Assembly (NCBI RefSeq): GCF_030852425.1
Contig: NZ_NSDM01000015.1
Location: 62,001 to 126,000, forward strand
Length of the DNA: 64,000 nt
Origin: Saccharothrix longispora
Lineage (GTDB): Bacteria > Actinomycetota > Actinomycetes > Mycobacteriales > Pseudonocardiaceae
Reading direction: 5' to 3'
The notes beneath the pieces were generated by a model. The model was not told the DNA's origin and did no database searches. It saw only the letters and a program-made list of their open reading frames with translations. Positions 53,701-60,876 of the stretch are shown in pieces; within the stretch, counting starts at the first letter, position 1, and each line of letters begins with the position of its first letter. Position numbers and translations under genes: made by a program.

Positions 53701-56473
53701 CCGTGCCCGCGACGTCGAGCCGGCCGGGGGTGGTGGAGTACTCCTCGACCAGACCGATCATGTGGCCGAACTCGTGCGCGGTGTGCGCGGCGAACTGACC
53801 CGGCCGCCAGTGGGTCTGGTCGATGTCGTGCTCGGGGTCCAGCTCGACCACGTGGTGGACCGGCCCGGCACCCGTTCTCGGCATGATGCGGAAGCGGAGC
53901 AGGTCGCCGTTGCGCAGGCGCAGGTCGGGCTTGTTGTAGAACTCGTCCACGGCCAGCTGGGCGTCCCGCATCACCTGCTGCTTGGTCGCGTCGTCGTAGC
54001 GGCCGCCCGGGTCGAGGTCCACGACCACGGTGACCTCCACGACGACGTCGTGACCCTGCCCGGCACGGCGGACCTCGAACGCCGAGCGCACCGGCGCGGG
54101 CCAACCCGGTGCGGTGTGCACGCGTCCGCGCTGCTGCGGGGGTGCGATGTCCAACTGGTCGCGCGGGTAGCCGTGCGGGACGGTGAAGACAGGCTGCGGC
54201 TGGGCAGCGCCCACCGCGGGGACGGCCGAGTCGGGAGGGATCGGAGGGTCGACGAAGGCAGCCGGGGTGCCGGGGACGGGCGGGGTGGTGACGTCGTTGC
54301 GGCCGTCAGCCGCGAATTCCGGATCGACCTCGGAGGGGTTGTCGACGGGTGGGTTGTTCTCGGAGGTGGTCCCGTCGGGCGACGCGTCCTCGCCGGAGTC
54401 GACGGAGGTGTGGCCCGACGACTCGACGGCGGGGGTGTGGAACTGGACCTCCGGGTTCGTCCCGACCGCCTCCACCGGGTGGGCGGTTCCGGCGTGGGGG
54501 GTTCCCGGCCGGTCGGTCGCCGGGTGTGGCTGTCCGGCCGGCGGGCGGGTGTCGGTCTCCGACTGCGCGGACGAGTCGGCGGGGGCGTCGATGCCCCGGT
54601 CCGGGCCGAAAACTCCGCCCGCCGCCACTCCCCCGATGCCGGGTGGACCACCCGGGACGTGCGAGACCACAGGGGTGCCGGGTGGCAGGGGGTGTTCGCC
54701 ACCGGGGATCGCCGTGTCCGGCTGCGGCGTCTGCTGCGGGGCCGGCGTGGCGGGGTCGGGCATGACGGGGTCGAGCATGACGGGGTCGAGCATGACGGGA
54801 TCAGGCATGACGGGATCAGGCATGACGGGATCAGGCATGACGGGGTCGGGCATGCTCGGTTGAGAACCGGTCGGTACCTCGGGCCGGATCGTCACCGGAG
54901 CGGTATCCGGCTGCGGGGCGGTGGTCGAACCGGTCGTGGTGCTCGGGGAACTGTCCGCGCCGTGATCGGGTGCCGGTGGTGGCGAGTCGCGCACCGGCAG
55001 GTCGGCGGAGGTCCACGGCGGCGGCGCGGTGGAGGCGTCCACCGACCTGTCCCGTGGCGCCGGGGCCTGGGAGTCGTCGCCGCTTCCGCCCGATGCGCCC
55101 GGCACGTGGACCATCGGCACCTGTTCCACCGGGGTTCCGGTCATCGGAAGTCGGTCCGGCGACACATCGACCGCAGGCGGCGGCTCGACCACGAGCGTGA
55201 TCCGGCTCACCGGCAGACGCGGGCTCGTTGCCGGGCCCGGGTCCACCGGCAGGAGCCCCACCGATGTCCCGGCCGGCGGTACGGTGTCGACCGGCGGAAA
55301 CGCGTCGATCGGCGTCGACGTCGTGACCGGGGGTGCGTCGGCCACCGGGGCACCCGATCGCGGTGTTCCCGTCCCGGTGTACCCGGGCGTGCCGGGCAGC
55401 GGAGACGGTTGCCGGGGATGGGGCATCGCCTCGGCGGGCAGTGGTTCGCTCACCCCGTCGATGTTCGGCGCTCCCGTGAACAGGTCGTCGCCCCCGGCAA
55501 CGGCACCGCTGCTACCGCTCCCGCCGGGACCGGATGCTCCGGAACCGGGCCTTTCCTGTCCTGCGAGCACCGGGGGCTCGTCCGGGAGGACGAACCCGGA
55601 CGTGTCCGGCGCGGCCACCCGCGGGCCGTTGACGACCTGGTCGATCCTCTCGCCGAGGCCGTCGACGCCCTTTCCCGCGGCGCCGCTGAACCCGCCGTTG
55701 ACGGCCCCCGCCCACACGTCGTCCATGCCCTGGCCCAGGATCGCGGCCGCGCCCACGCCGACGGCGACGTCGGCGACGGCCTCGGTGAACCCGTGGAACC
55801 ACGCCTTGTCCTGGATGTCGGGCCTGTACCTGTGCGCGCCGGCGTGCATTCCACCCGCGATGCCGCCCGCCGCGGAACCGGCGACGAACTCGACCAGCGT
55901 GCTCTGCCCGTCCCACACGTGCCGATGGCCCTCGATGAACTGCGCGATCTGGGCCAGCGCGCCCTGGAAGACCTCCGCGACGCCCTCCTGGAGCGCTTCG
56001 CCCACCAAGCGGATGGCCCGGTGCAGCTGCCCGACGATCCGGTTGACCGCCATGCGGGCACCGGTGACGAACGAGGGCACCAGCGGCGCGGTGAACGGGC
56101 TCGCGAGCGCCCAGACGATCGACGAGGCGAAGAACGCGATCTCGATCATCATCGAGTAGATGCCCAGCTCGACGTTCAGCGCCAGGTCGAGCAGGGCGTT
56201 CGACTGCTGCCGGGCCAGCGCGACCAACTGCGGCACGGTCGACGCCAGCCGTTCGACGTACTTGCGGAACGACCGCGCGACCTCACCACCGACGGAGCGC
56301 TCCACCTCGGTGGTCAACGCCACCAGGGTGTTCCCCATCCCCTGCAGCGTCGTCCCGCCCTCGGCCCAGCCCTGCGCCAGCGCGCGGGTCGCCGCAACGT
56401 CGACCCTCGGCGCCTGTTGACCCGCGACCAGGACCCACAGCCAGTCGAAGGCCGGGTCGAAGTGGATGTCCAC
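47768..56473 (-). CDS. Giant WXG/ESX-type protein with zinc-protease-like motif
   Basis: A 2,901-residue protein starting at GTG 56473. Residues ~1-290 form a helical WXG100-like, PPE/CpnT-like N-terminus with hydrophobic stretches (MIEIAFFASSIVWALASPFT) and GSAAGGIAGGMHAGAH. Residues ~300-770 are Pro/Thr/Ser/Asp-rich with seven 5-residue repeats at 541-575. Around 780-960 lies a metalloprotease-like region with HEFGHMIG: His900 and His904 bind zinc, Glu901 is the catalytic base. Residues ~1080-2650 are a very long, mostly beta-rich region I cannot assign, and the last ~250 form a charged coiled coil. No Sec signal peptide. Likely type VII-exported toxin, protease or adhesin. The WXG gene is upstream. 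Confidence 0.8.
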   Translation of the reverse strand: MDIHFDPAFDWLWVLVAGQQAPRVDVAATRALAQGWAEGGTTLQGMGNTLVALTTEVERSVGGEVARSFRKYVERLASTVPQLVALARQQSNALLDLALNVELGIYSMMIEIAFFASSIVWALASPFTAPLVPSFVTGARMAVNRIVGQLHRAIRLVGEALQEGVAEVFQGALAQIAQFIEGHRHVWDGQSTLVEFVAGSAAGGIAGGMHAGAHRYRPDIQDKAWFHGFTEAVADVAVGVGAAAILGQGMDDVWAGAVNGGFSGAAGKGVDGLGERIDQVVNGPRVAAPDTSGFVLPDEPPVLAGQERPGSGASGPGGSGSSGAVAGGDDLFTGAPNIDGVSEPLPAEAMPHPRQPSPLPGTPGYTGTGTPRSGAPVADAPPVTTSTPIDAFPPVDTVPPAGTSVGLLPVDPGPATSPRLPVSRITLVVEPPPAVDVSPDRLPMTGTPVEQVPMVHVPGASGGSGDDSQAPAPRDRSVDASTAPPPWTSADLPVRDSPPPAPDHGADSSPSTTTGSTTAPQPDTAPVTIRPEVPTGSQPSMPDPVMPDPVMPDPVMPDPVMLDPVMLDPVMPDPATPAPQQTPQPDTAIPGGEHPLPPGTPVVSHVPGGPPGIGGVAAGGVFGPDRGIDAPADSSAQSETDTRPPAGQPHPATDRPGTPHAGTAHPVEAVGTNPEVQFHTPAVESSGHTSVDSGEDASPDGTTSENNPPVDNPSEVDPEFAADGRNDVTTPPVPGTPAAFVDPPIPPDSAVPAVGAAQPQPVFTVPHGYPRDQLDIAPPQQRGRVHTAPGWPAPVRSAFEVRRAGQGHDVVVEVTVVVDLDPGGRYDDATKQQVMRDAQLAVDEFYNKPDLRLRNGDLLRFRIMPRTGAGPVHHVVELDPEHDIDQTHWRPGQFAAHTAHEFGHMIGLVEEYSTTPGRLDVAGTVMGRHVETDPDGTPRLMPEIRVPQRSVDILALAIGDPSQEAGGITRPLPEGTALPKAFTGVPEASGTMRDRNADVEQPGEQEQQSQDHEHDAQQGTTRQDGLAARPFRDGLPDYLRTSRSLGVAGQKGTTRGEALDIGARLEQFATGVRKWEDVDGVVKALEKSIAGTLADGGARAVVKGDGRTYELKMRSTLHWDRAQPAGTGTYALIAGTKDKRKTSEETGYKRDADIMPTMQFSGMPGFVVQAVPGVPIAPTEDVSGGTKKELAHSSKIAFSSPREVDVPLTVRFSLVDANGKPVDVGGGGQVVEAAASVLLTVPTDLATEDDAGALVHDVTSRGTAGQDRTESLARHGIRPVDRREPPPKRFVAESVVVHRGTHPASPPPFADQVIALLGARHAKATAVGAHGRDVVHEFVGEDNIKANLRRMVVFDGDANPEAGWVRSEPIFRGGSRGGVEWRPRSTRIEMRAVARWVRVNDTRGGMTVTERRHEHYERSHRTKVKRRWGVFGFVGGGADVRPVGTAAGGLTYNASVERNASSGLERSTAAKEALDIKGDVVRYEVVYDIEVRQVGAAGRKPWTLEGNVSSHQWATLEHAGRAGIVPRPPDGFRSGPDRTTWGPSEFEDGQALLGLVEEFTSGELLNRAIHPLLTKLPKEEGWYFDRKKFLRHLEHRKHDKRRFVRSFTDPGIDSGRLTGKVAQALELGANLGDALSDQEISHLVEHMSDRGSGLHIPLKRAGWFHDREVTVILKARVGDIEEGKALDAAEITGLSRTKDVTSSEFGQGREVEFGGGPQGRLLAPLGTLPSTSPFGVLLAGVRGSRAWLSDVVLTLGAKRNVERKRGDSLTEDGKIGNRAVRQFRAKVTITGEIDYSERHNKSIRKISFGRRGRHAPHTEQLTAPGPVELDLRVLVPEALLTGPDRDPSHDGRARRPDRPIDQDALALPHALRPTMSRAFDDVDVVAFTAAPAVQASATDVLSAAADHDPVVRSRNQAIARAISDRLSPEALTSDPRLFSRTTVIDSSQLTYERRTEDLTATLGVTFRPTLSARQVTAQEYQEVVREHEASSKASGSGGTTTQARGYAVAVPLLTQKGYTPAAGGTNEVAARGLFVVVASPYGTSSGATAAAHLKSGEKLAVGTPPQRMILARVDIEATVVAEARHRGNLSFGLATPDPAKARGAVVDLPESALVWLTEDQFHELSTGRPPERGAVTPTGDRAVETPASLRPDRTTKPSIGLGGIIDPIDLSARIDTLRANLARTPGIGPDLAARLLPDSALDPKNANIAAVTWFLSDANRMVNSLLNGGTATPVRLEDRFSGRTYELTLDAAFTQAPEPGTVKNLTKLKSAVTAEFGTKEVTSRTRTFFTGMVSARPALTIQEKAGPATADGRAQGQVGGGLNVEKTTGVRDHKKTAERSTKYTHAAAHKGPAATHRGTLDLTVALQRHGRTLASVLVTEDVEITKLADEAFPEPEHGGRLGSAEPVAPATSAVMSTDDLATWRTGRDGGPKTTRLPGVEDYWVEHYFGDVDLLRAHAKEVLVHSGVRTTAAIERALKTGITPASVRAGLTAGTEGTFTVPLPGGLGRTVEIHIRLPAPPRFAGAGAGVDIKSYRMDTEKEEVKLTTGGTVEVAQTAPFGAGGESNSAPQGQSGASPARQPLDDKSASAQRQVTTFAAPAANRAENTRTAGPARTFEPLMPWTITPEHKLSRVLLTGAEFRIIAKPASKPLFGSADKVSYQDVTVHDAYAVRVRDDKAVEMTGRTLPPALIDATTALADKGKAWLTAEQRRRAATAERDAREHPIDADARTRADRLAELDDLTGTIAGHEVEVRRLRRRLDAAIRAAAGTSRPLRTGNARNARTELAARRQAWHTASLDLRRLVERKHHLTAALSAGGVDVEQLRRYAAALRAERAAAEAEQAAEQEWWHAKTAYDREVAALHEQEEFRRRVPTRAGRPPVLPPIAETGGFDIPLPGTGGR
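54749..54853 (-). repeat. Seven tandem 15-bp units in the giant gene
   Basis: In-frame units encode MPDPV four times, MLDPV twice and MPDPA once, in that order from the N-terminus. The period is 15 bp with almost no drift between the first four copies, implying recent slippage. The array forms part of the proline-rich spacer before the metalloprotease-like region. Confidence 0.9.
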
Positions 56474-56677
56474 GGGTCAGCACCGGACCGCTTCGCCCGC
56501 CACCGCACAGATCATGAGGTCCCTCCCCAGTTGCACACCGGCGGTGCGCGACCACCCCGCGATCGGGCTCCCGATGCCCGATCGGTGGTCGGACCGGCGG
56601 ATGTCCGCGTACCGCGTCCACTGCGGGGAGGACGTCCGCCGGGAGTCCTCCCTCGTCTCCCCCGGCGGCGTTCGCCG

Positions 56678-57109
56678 CTAGGGGTCGGGTGTGGGTCTCA
56701 GCGCGTTCCTGCCGAGCTGCTCGGCGCGGTCCTCGGTGGCGACGCAGAAGTCGGCGAAGCCGTGCACCCCGTCGGCGATCAGGTCCACGGCACGGGCGAG
56801 GCCGAGCACTCCGTCCAGGAACGCCCTCGCGCCCCGGTGGTAGTCCGGCGCGAACCGTTCCCAGCTCTCGTCCCCCTCGCCGTCGACCAGCGGCTCGTGG
56901 GAGGCGACGTCCGAGAACGACTGCCCGAACGAGCGGAAGTTCCCGCCCATCGCCTCGAACCTCCGCGCACCGCGGTGCAGGCCGTCGGTGTCCACGTCGA
57001 CGCGACCGGTGAGGTGCCCGGTGCGGAGATCGAGGTCCGTCGGTCCGCGACCGCCGGGTGGCGGGGTGCCGCCGTGGCCGCCGTTGCCGGAACCGCTCCT
57101 GGTGCTCAC
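56678..57109 (-). CDS. Small WXG/ESX-like helical protein
   Basis: A 143-residue soluble protein starting at GTG 57109. It has a Gly/Pro-rich N-terminus (~35 residues), then two long helices typical of WXG100-like proteins around GGNFRSFGQSFSDVASH and DESWERFAPDYHRGARAFLD. The W lies in SWERF rather than a strict W-x-G, so it is a WXG-like member. It sits 205 bp upstream of the giant gene on the same strand and probably pairs with it as a chaperone or cosecretion partner. A minus-strand frame upstream ends in a GTGA overlap with its start. Confidence 0.65.
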   Translation of the reverse strand: MSTRSGSGNGGHGGTPPPGGRGPTDLDLRTGHLTGRVDVDTDGLHRGARRFEAMGGNFRSFGQSFSDVASHEPLVDGEGDESWERFAPDYHRGARAFLDGVLGLARAVDLIADGVHGFADFCVATEDRAEQLGRNALRPTPDP

Positions 57110-57456
57110 GGGTACCGGGCCTCGACCGTCGGCAGGTCCGGTGCGACGCCCCGCCGGGCGGGGCCCCGCGGCGGCACCGACCGGGGACCGGAGTGGTGCG
57201 GGGTCACCGCCGTGATCCCGCGGGAGGTCTGCCGCCGGTCGTGAGGGGTGGTCTCGACGGCGACACCCGCGCGTCCGCGCACGGCGCCATCAGGTGTCCG
57301 GACTGCCTCGGGTGCGGGTTCGACACGTGGCCCCCTCCTCACCAACTGACGCCGCTGGGCGGCGTTGCGGTCGATGACGAGTAGAGCCGTCCGGTCCGCC
57401 CTGATCAACACGATCGGCCCGTGGAGATCTCGAAGGTGCAGACGACGCTGCCCCAA
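57106..57456 (-). CDS. Candidate upstream ORF, coupled to the WXG gene
   Basis: A 116-residue frame whose TGA overlaps the GTG start of the WXG-like gene by 4 bp. Its start would be TTG 57456 with no convincing ribosome-binding site, and the sequence (VLIRADRTALLVIDRNAAQ, then Arg/Pro-rich) matches no family I know. It may be a real first gene of the WXG operon or a chance overlap in promoter DNA. Confidence 0.3.
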   Translation of the reverse strand: MGQRRLHLRDLHGPIVLIRADRTALLVIDRNAAQRRQLVRRGPRVEPAPEAVRTPDGAVRGRAGVAVETTPHDRRQTSRGITAVTPHHSGPRSVPPRGPARRGVAPDLPTVEARYP

Positions 57457-57492
57457 CGGGCGGGCGACGGCCGATCGGGTTGCGGTCGACGG

Positions 57493-58032
57493 CTACCACG
57501 GGATGGCCGACGAGTCCGCTTCCCTGGTCGCGTGGTCGTGCAACCGGTCCAGCAGCTCGGCGAGCCAGGCGATCGTCACCGCCGTGCGCTCGACGGTGTC
57601 GGGGCCGCCCGCGCCGGCGGCCGCGCTCATCACGGTGATGACGTCCCGTCCCGCGTCGAGCCACGCCCGGGCCTGGGCGACGTCGTCGAGCACCACCACC
57701 CCGCTGCCCTCGGGGGGCAGGGTCGCGAGCACCACGTCCAGGCGGTCGACCACGGCTCGCAGGCACTCGGGCTCCCGCCGCACCAGCTCGTGGTCGTCCG
57801 CGTCGGCCCCGAGGTGGTGGCGCAGCAGGGCGAGCAGCCGCTCGTCCTCGACGACCGAGGCGGGCAGGGCGAGTCCCACCCGCACACCGAGCAGCTCGAC
57901 GGGTTCGTGGGAGTCCAACCGCTGCCGGACCAGGCGCTTGAACAGCGTCGCGTACTCCCGCAGCAGCGCGATCTCGTCCTGCTCGAACACCCCGACGACC
58001 AGCTCGTCACCCACGCGGTCCCAGCAGATCAC
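57493..58032 (-). CDS. DUF2017-like protein
   Basis: A 179-residue soluble protein starting at GTG 58032 (GGGAGGCGAGG upstream); the in-frame extension to 58488 is rejected as unconserved and arginine-rich. Characteristic stretches are VGVFEQDEIALLREYATLFKR, DERLLALLRHHLGADADD and VERTAVTIAWLAELLDRLHD, matching an actinobacterial family often next to ClpS or amino-acid genes. Function unknown. The promoter region divergent to the biosynthetic operon lies upstream. Confidence 0.7.
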   Translation of the reverse strand: MICWDRVGDELVVGVFEQDEIALLREYATLFKRLVRQRLDSHEPVELLGVRVGLALPASVVEDERLLALLRHHLGADADDHELVRREPECLRAVVDRLDVVLATLPPEGSGVVVLDDVAQARAWLDAGRDVITVMSAAAGAGGPDTVERTAVTIAWLAELLDRLHDHATREADSSAIPW

Positions 58033-58486
58033 CCTCGCCTCCCAGCGGCGCGCACCCGGTCCTTGCGCGGCCAGTGGAGCACCCGCCGCGCGGGGTGCGC
58101 GGTCCTCGGCGGGCAAGGCGGCACCTTCGGCGGTGGCCTCTTGCCCGTTCGTCCGGCTCGGGTTCCGGCGGGTGGGAACGGGCACGGTCGACGACGCCGG
58201 CTGCGGCAGCGGCCCGCGCAGGTGCGGGTTGCCCGAACGGGCACATCCACGATCTGAACGGTCATTCCCCCCCGTGACGACGCTCGTGCCGTGGCGCCGC
58301 GCACCTAACTTCGTGGCTGCCACCAGCGCAATCGGCTTCACGCCCCGCCTGTCCGACGGAGCGGCGGAGTGGGTGGGCCCGGCCGCCGCGGCCGCGGCCC
58401 GGAACGCCCCTCCGGAGGGCCACGACCTCGCCGACGACCATCGCGCCCCACTGTCCCGGTCCTGTTCAGGAGGCTGACAGCCGATC
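58033..58486. other. Divergent promoter region before the biosynthetic cluster
   Basis: No gene supported over 454 bp. It separates the DUF2017-like gene from the ACP-ligase operon and presumably carries both promoters. I could not identify a convincing -35/-10 pair or operator. It probably marks the left edge of the biosynthetic cluster. Confidence 0.45.
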
Positions 58487-60325
58487 ATGAGCGACTACGT
58501 CCGGAAAATCCTGTCCGACCTGGGGGTCGACGCCGCGGCGCTGCGCGACGACGCCCGACTGCGCGGCGACCTGGGCTTGGACTCCACCGAGATGACGCAG
58601 GTGGAGATCGAGCTGAACGAGCGGTTCGGCGTGCGGGTCGACCTGTGGGGCGAGGAGGACTACGAACTGTCCCGACTGGTCGACGCGGTGCTCGGGGAGC
58701 AGGCGGCGTCGGTGCGCTACCGCGAGCGCGGGTGGTGGCGGCCGGAGTTCCTGGACGAGCTGGCACTGGGCGGCCACCCCGGTGACCGGGTGGCGCTCGT
58801 CGCCGACGGGCGTTCGACGACCCGGGACGAGCTGGACGCGGCCGTGTCGGGCTGCGCGGCGCGATTGGCCGGACTCGGGATCGCGCCGGGTGAGCACGTG
58901 CTGGTCCAGCTGCCCAACCAGGTGCAGTACGTCGTGCTGGTGCTCGGGCTCGTCCGGCTCGGCGCGCGCCCGGTCCTGGCCCTGCCCGCGCTGCGCGAGC
59001 ACGAACTCGACCCGGTGCTGGAGGCGGTGCGGCCGGTGGCGTTGGCGGTGCCGGCCCGGCAGCGCCGGTTCGACCACCTCGCGCTGGCGGAGGGGCTCAA
59101 GGACCGGCACCCGTCCGTGCGGCGCCTGCTGGTCTCCGGCGGGGTCGACCCGGAGCGCGGCCACGTCGACCTCGACGCCCTGGTCGACGGGCCGCCGGTG
59201 CCGTTCACCCCGCAGCGGCGGGCACCGTCGGACATCGGGCTGTTCCTGCTCTCCAGCGGCACCACCGGCGCGCCCAAGCCCATCCCGCGCACCCACGAGG
59301 CGTTCGGGCACGTCATCCGCACCTCCGCGGAGGTGTCCGGGCTGACCGCCGGGTCGGTCTACCTCGCGGCCATGCCCGCGACCCACAGCTTCGTCTTCGG
59401 CCACCCCGGCATCCTCGGCGCGCTGGTGCGCGGTGGGCGCGTCGTGCTGCACGAGCCGCACGACCCCGCCGCCACGCTGGCCCTGATCGAACGCGAACGG
59501 GTCACGCACTGCGCGCTGACCCCCTCCCTCGCCCGGCAGTGGCTGACCGCCACCGGCTCCGGCCGGTACGACCTGTCCTGCCTGGAGGTGCTCCAGGTCG
59601 GCGGGGCACGCCTGGACGAGGACACGGCGGCGCGGCTCGCCGAGGTGTTCGGCTGCCGGGTGCAGCAGGTCTACGGCATGAGCGAGGGACTGCTGAACTT
59701 CACCCGGCTCGACGACCCGGCCGAGGTGGTGTTCGGCACCCAGGGCCGGCCCTCCTCCCCCGGCGACGAGACCCTCGTGGTGGACGAGGCGGGCCGGCCG
59801 GTCGCCGACGGGGAGGTCGGCGAGCTGGTCACCAGGGGGCCGAGCGTCATCACGGCCTACCACGGCGGCGCGGCCCCCGAGTCCTTCACCGAGGACGGCC
59901 ACTACCGCACCGGTGACCTGGTGTACCGCGACCCGTCGGGCAACTTCGTGGTCGCGGGGCGGGTCAAGGACGTGATCAACCGCGGTGGCGAGAAGATCCC
60001 GGCCGACGAGCTGGAGGCGCTCGTGCTCCGGCACGACGGAGTGCGCGCGGCGGCGGCGGTCTCGATGCCCCACCGCGTGCTGGGCGAGGCGGTGTGCCTC
60101 TACGTCGTCGGCCACGACGACGGCGGCGCGCCCGGGCTGCGGGAGGTCCGCCGCTTCCTGGAGGACAGCGGGCTGGCCCGGTTCAAGCTCCCCGAACGGC
60201 TCGTGGAGGTCCCGGAGCTGCCGCTGAAGGGCGTCGGCAAGGTCGACAAGGTCCGGTTGCGCGCGGACATCGCGGCCCGGTTGGCGGCGGAGTCCGGCGC
60301 ACCCGGCCAGGGGGTGTCGTCGTGA
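58487..60325 (+). CDS. ACP fused to an aryl-acid-type AMP ligase (starter activation)
   Basis: A 612-residue protein with an N-terminal acyl carrier domain (residues 1-72, phosphopantetheine Ser33 in LGLDSTEM) fused to an adenylating domain. The latter matches the DhbE/EntE group: A3 loop LLSSGTTGAPKPIPRTHEAF (255-274), A5 VYGMSEGLLNFTRLDD (~395-410), A8 GRVKDVINRGGEKIPADELE (~491-510) and an A10 lysine near Lys585 (GVGKVDKV). It would activate a carboxylic acid with ATP and load it on its own ACP. EntE Asn235 aligns with Ser301, so the acid may lack a 2-hydroxyl. It heads a GTGA-coupled operon. Confidence 0.85.
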   Translation: MSDYVRKILSDLGVDAAALRDDARLRGDLGLDSTEMTQVEIELNERFGVRVDLWGEEDYELSRLVDAVLGEQAASVRYRERGWWRPEFLDELALGGHPGDRVALVADGRSTTRDELDAAVSGCAARLAGLGIAPGEHVLVQLPNQVQYVVLVLGLVRLGARPVLALPALREHELDPVLEAVRPVALAVPARQRRFDHLALAEGLKDRHPSVRRLLVSGGVDPERGHVDLDALVDGPPVPFTPQRRAPSDIGLFLLSSGTTGAPKPIPRTHEAFGHVIRTSAEVSGLTAGSVYLAAMPATHSFVFGHPGILGALVRGGRVVLHEPHDPAATLALIERERVTHCALTPSLARQWLTATGSGRYDLSCLEVLQVGGARLDEDTAARLAEVFGCRVQQVYGMSEGLLNFTRLDDPAEVVFGTQGRPSSPGDETLVVDEAGRPVADGEVGELVTRGPSVITAYHGGAAPESFTEDGHYRTGDLVYRDPSGNFVVAGRVKDVINRGGEKIPADELEALVLRHDGVRAAAAVSMPHRVLGEAVCLYVVGHDDGGAPGLREVRRFLEDSGLARFKLPERLVEVPELPLKGVGKVDKVRLRADIAARLAAESGAPGQGVSS

Positions 60326-60876
60326 TCGCGGTGTGCGTGTTCTGCAGCGCGGCCGAGGACATCCCGGCGCGCCACGTCGACCTCGCCGGGCGCACGGGCG
60401 CCGCGATCGCCGCGCGCGGCTGGACCCTGGTCTCCGGGGGCGAGCGGGTGTCCATGATGGGGTCGGTCGCGCGCGGGGCCCGCGCCGGCGGGGGCACCAC
60501 GGTGGGCGTCGTCCCGCGCTGCCTGACCGACCGGACCGATCCGGACTGCGACGAACTGGTCCTCACCGACTCCCTGGGCGAGCGCAAGTCGGTGATGATC
60601 GACCGGTCCGACGCCCTGCTCGCCCTGCCCGGCGGTCTGGGCACCTGTGACGAGCTGTTCGAGGCGTGGACCACGCGGATGCTGGGCCTGCACGCCAAGC
60701 CGGTGGTGGTGCTCGACCCGGACGGGCACTTCACCGACCTGCTGCGGTGGGTGGACAGCGCGGTCGACAGCGGCTTCATCGGGGCGCGCTCCCGCGACGC
60801 CCTGGTGGTCGCGCGGGACGTGGACACCGCGCTGGACGCGTGCCTGCCGCGAGTGCGCCGGCGGGTGCCGTCGTGA
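60322..60876 (+). CDS. LOG-family nucleotide 5'-monophosphate phosphoribohydrolase
   Basis: A 184-residue cytosolic protein of the LOG (TIGR00730) family. It has VCVFCSAAEDIPARHVDLA at the N-terminus, TLVSGGERVSMMGSVARGA, GERKSVMIDRSDALLALP and the catalytic PGGLGTCDELFE. Family enzymes release the base from nucleoside 5'-monophosphates (cytokinin riboside phosphates in plants and bacteria). It overlaps both neighbours by GTGA, so it belongs to the biosynthetic operon. Its role there is unclear; it might free a base or ribose-5-phosphate for the pathway, or be recruited for another hydrolase activity. Confidence 0.88.
   Translation: MIAVCVFCSAAEDIPARHVDLAGRTGAAIAARGWTLVSGGERVSMMGSVARGARAGGGTTVGVVPRCLTDRTDPDCDELVLTDSLGERKSVMIDRSDALLALPGGLGTCDELFEAWTTRMLGLHAKPVVVLDPDGHFTDLLRWVDSAVDSGFIGARSRDALVVARDVDTALDACLPRVRRRVPS

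Noticed and set aside
57110..57492. A promoter or small regulatory RNA upstream of the WXG operon
   Set aside because: No -35/-10 pair or stable structure seen; listed only as a possible small ORF at low confidence.
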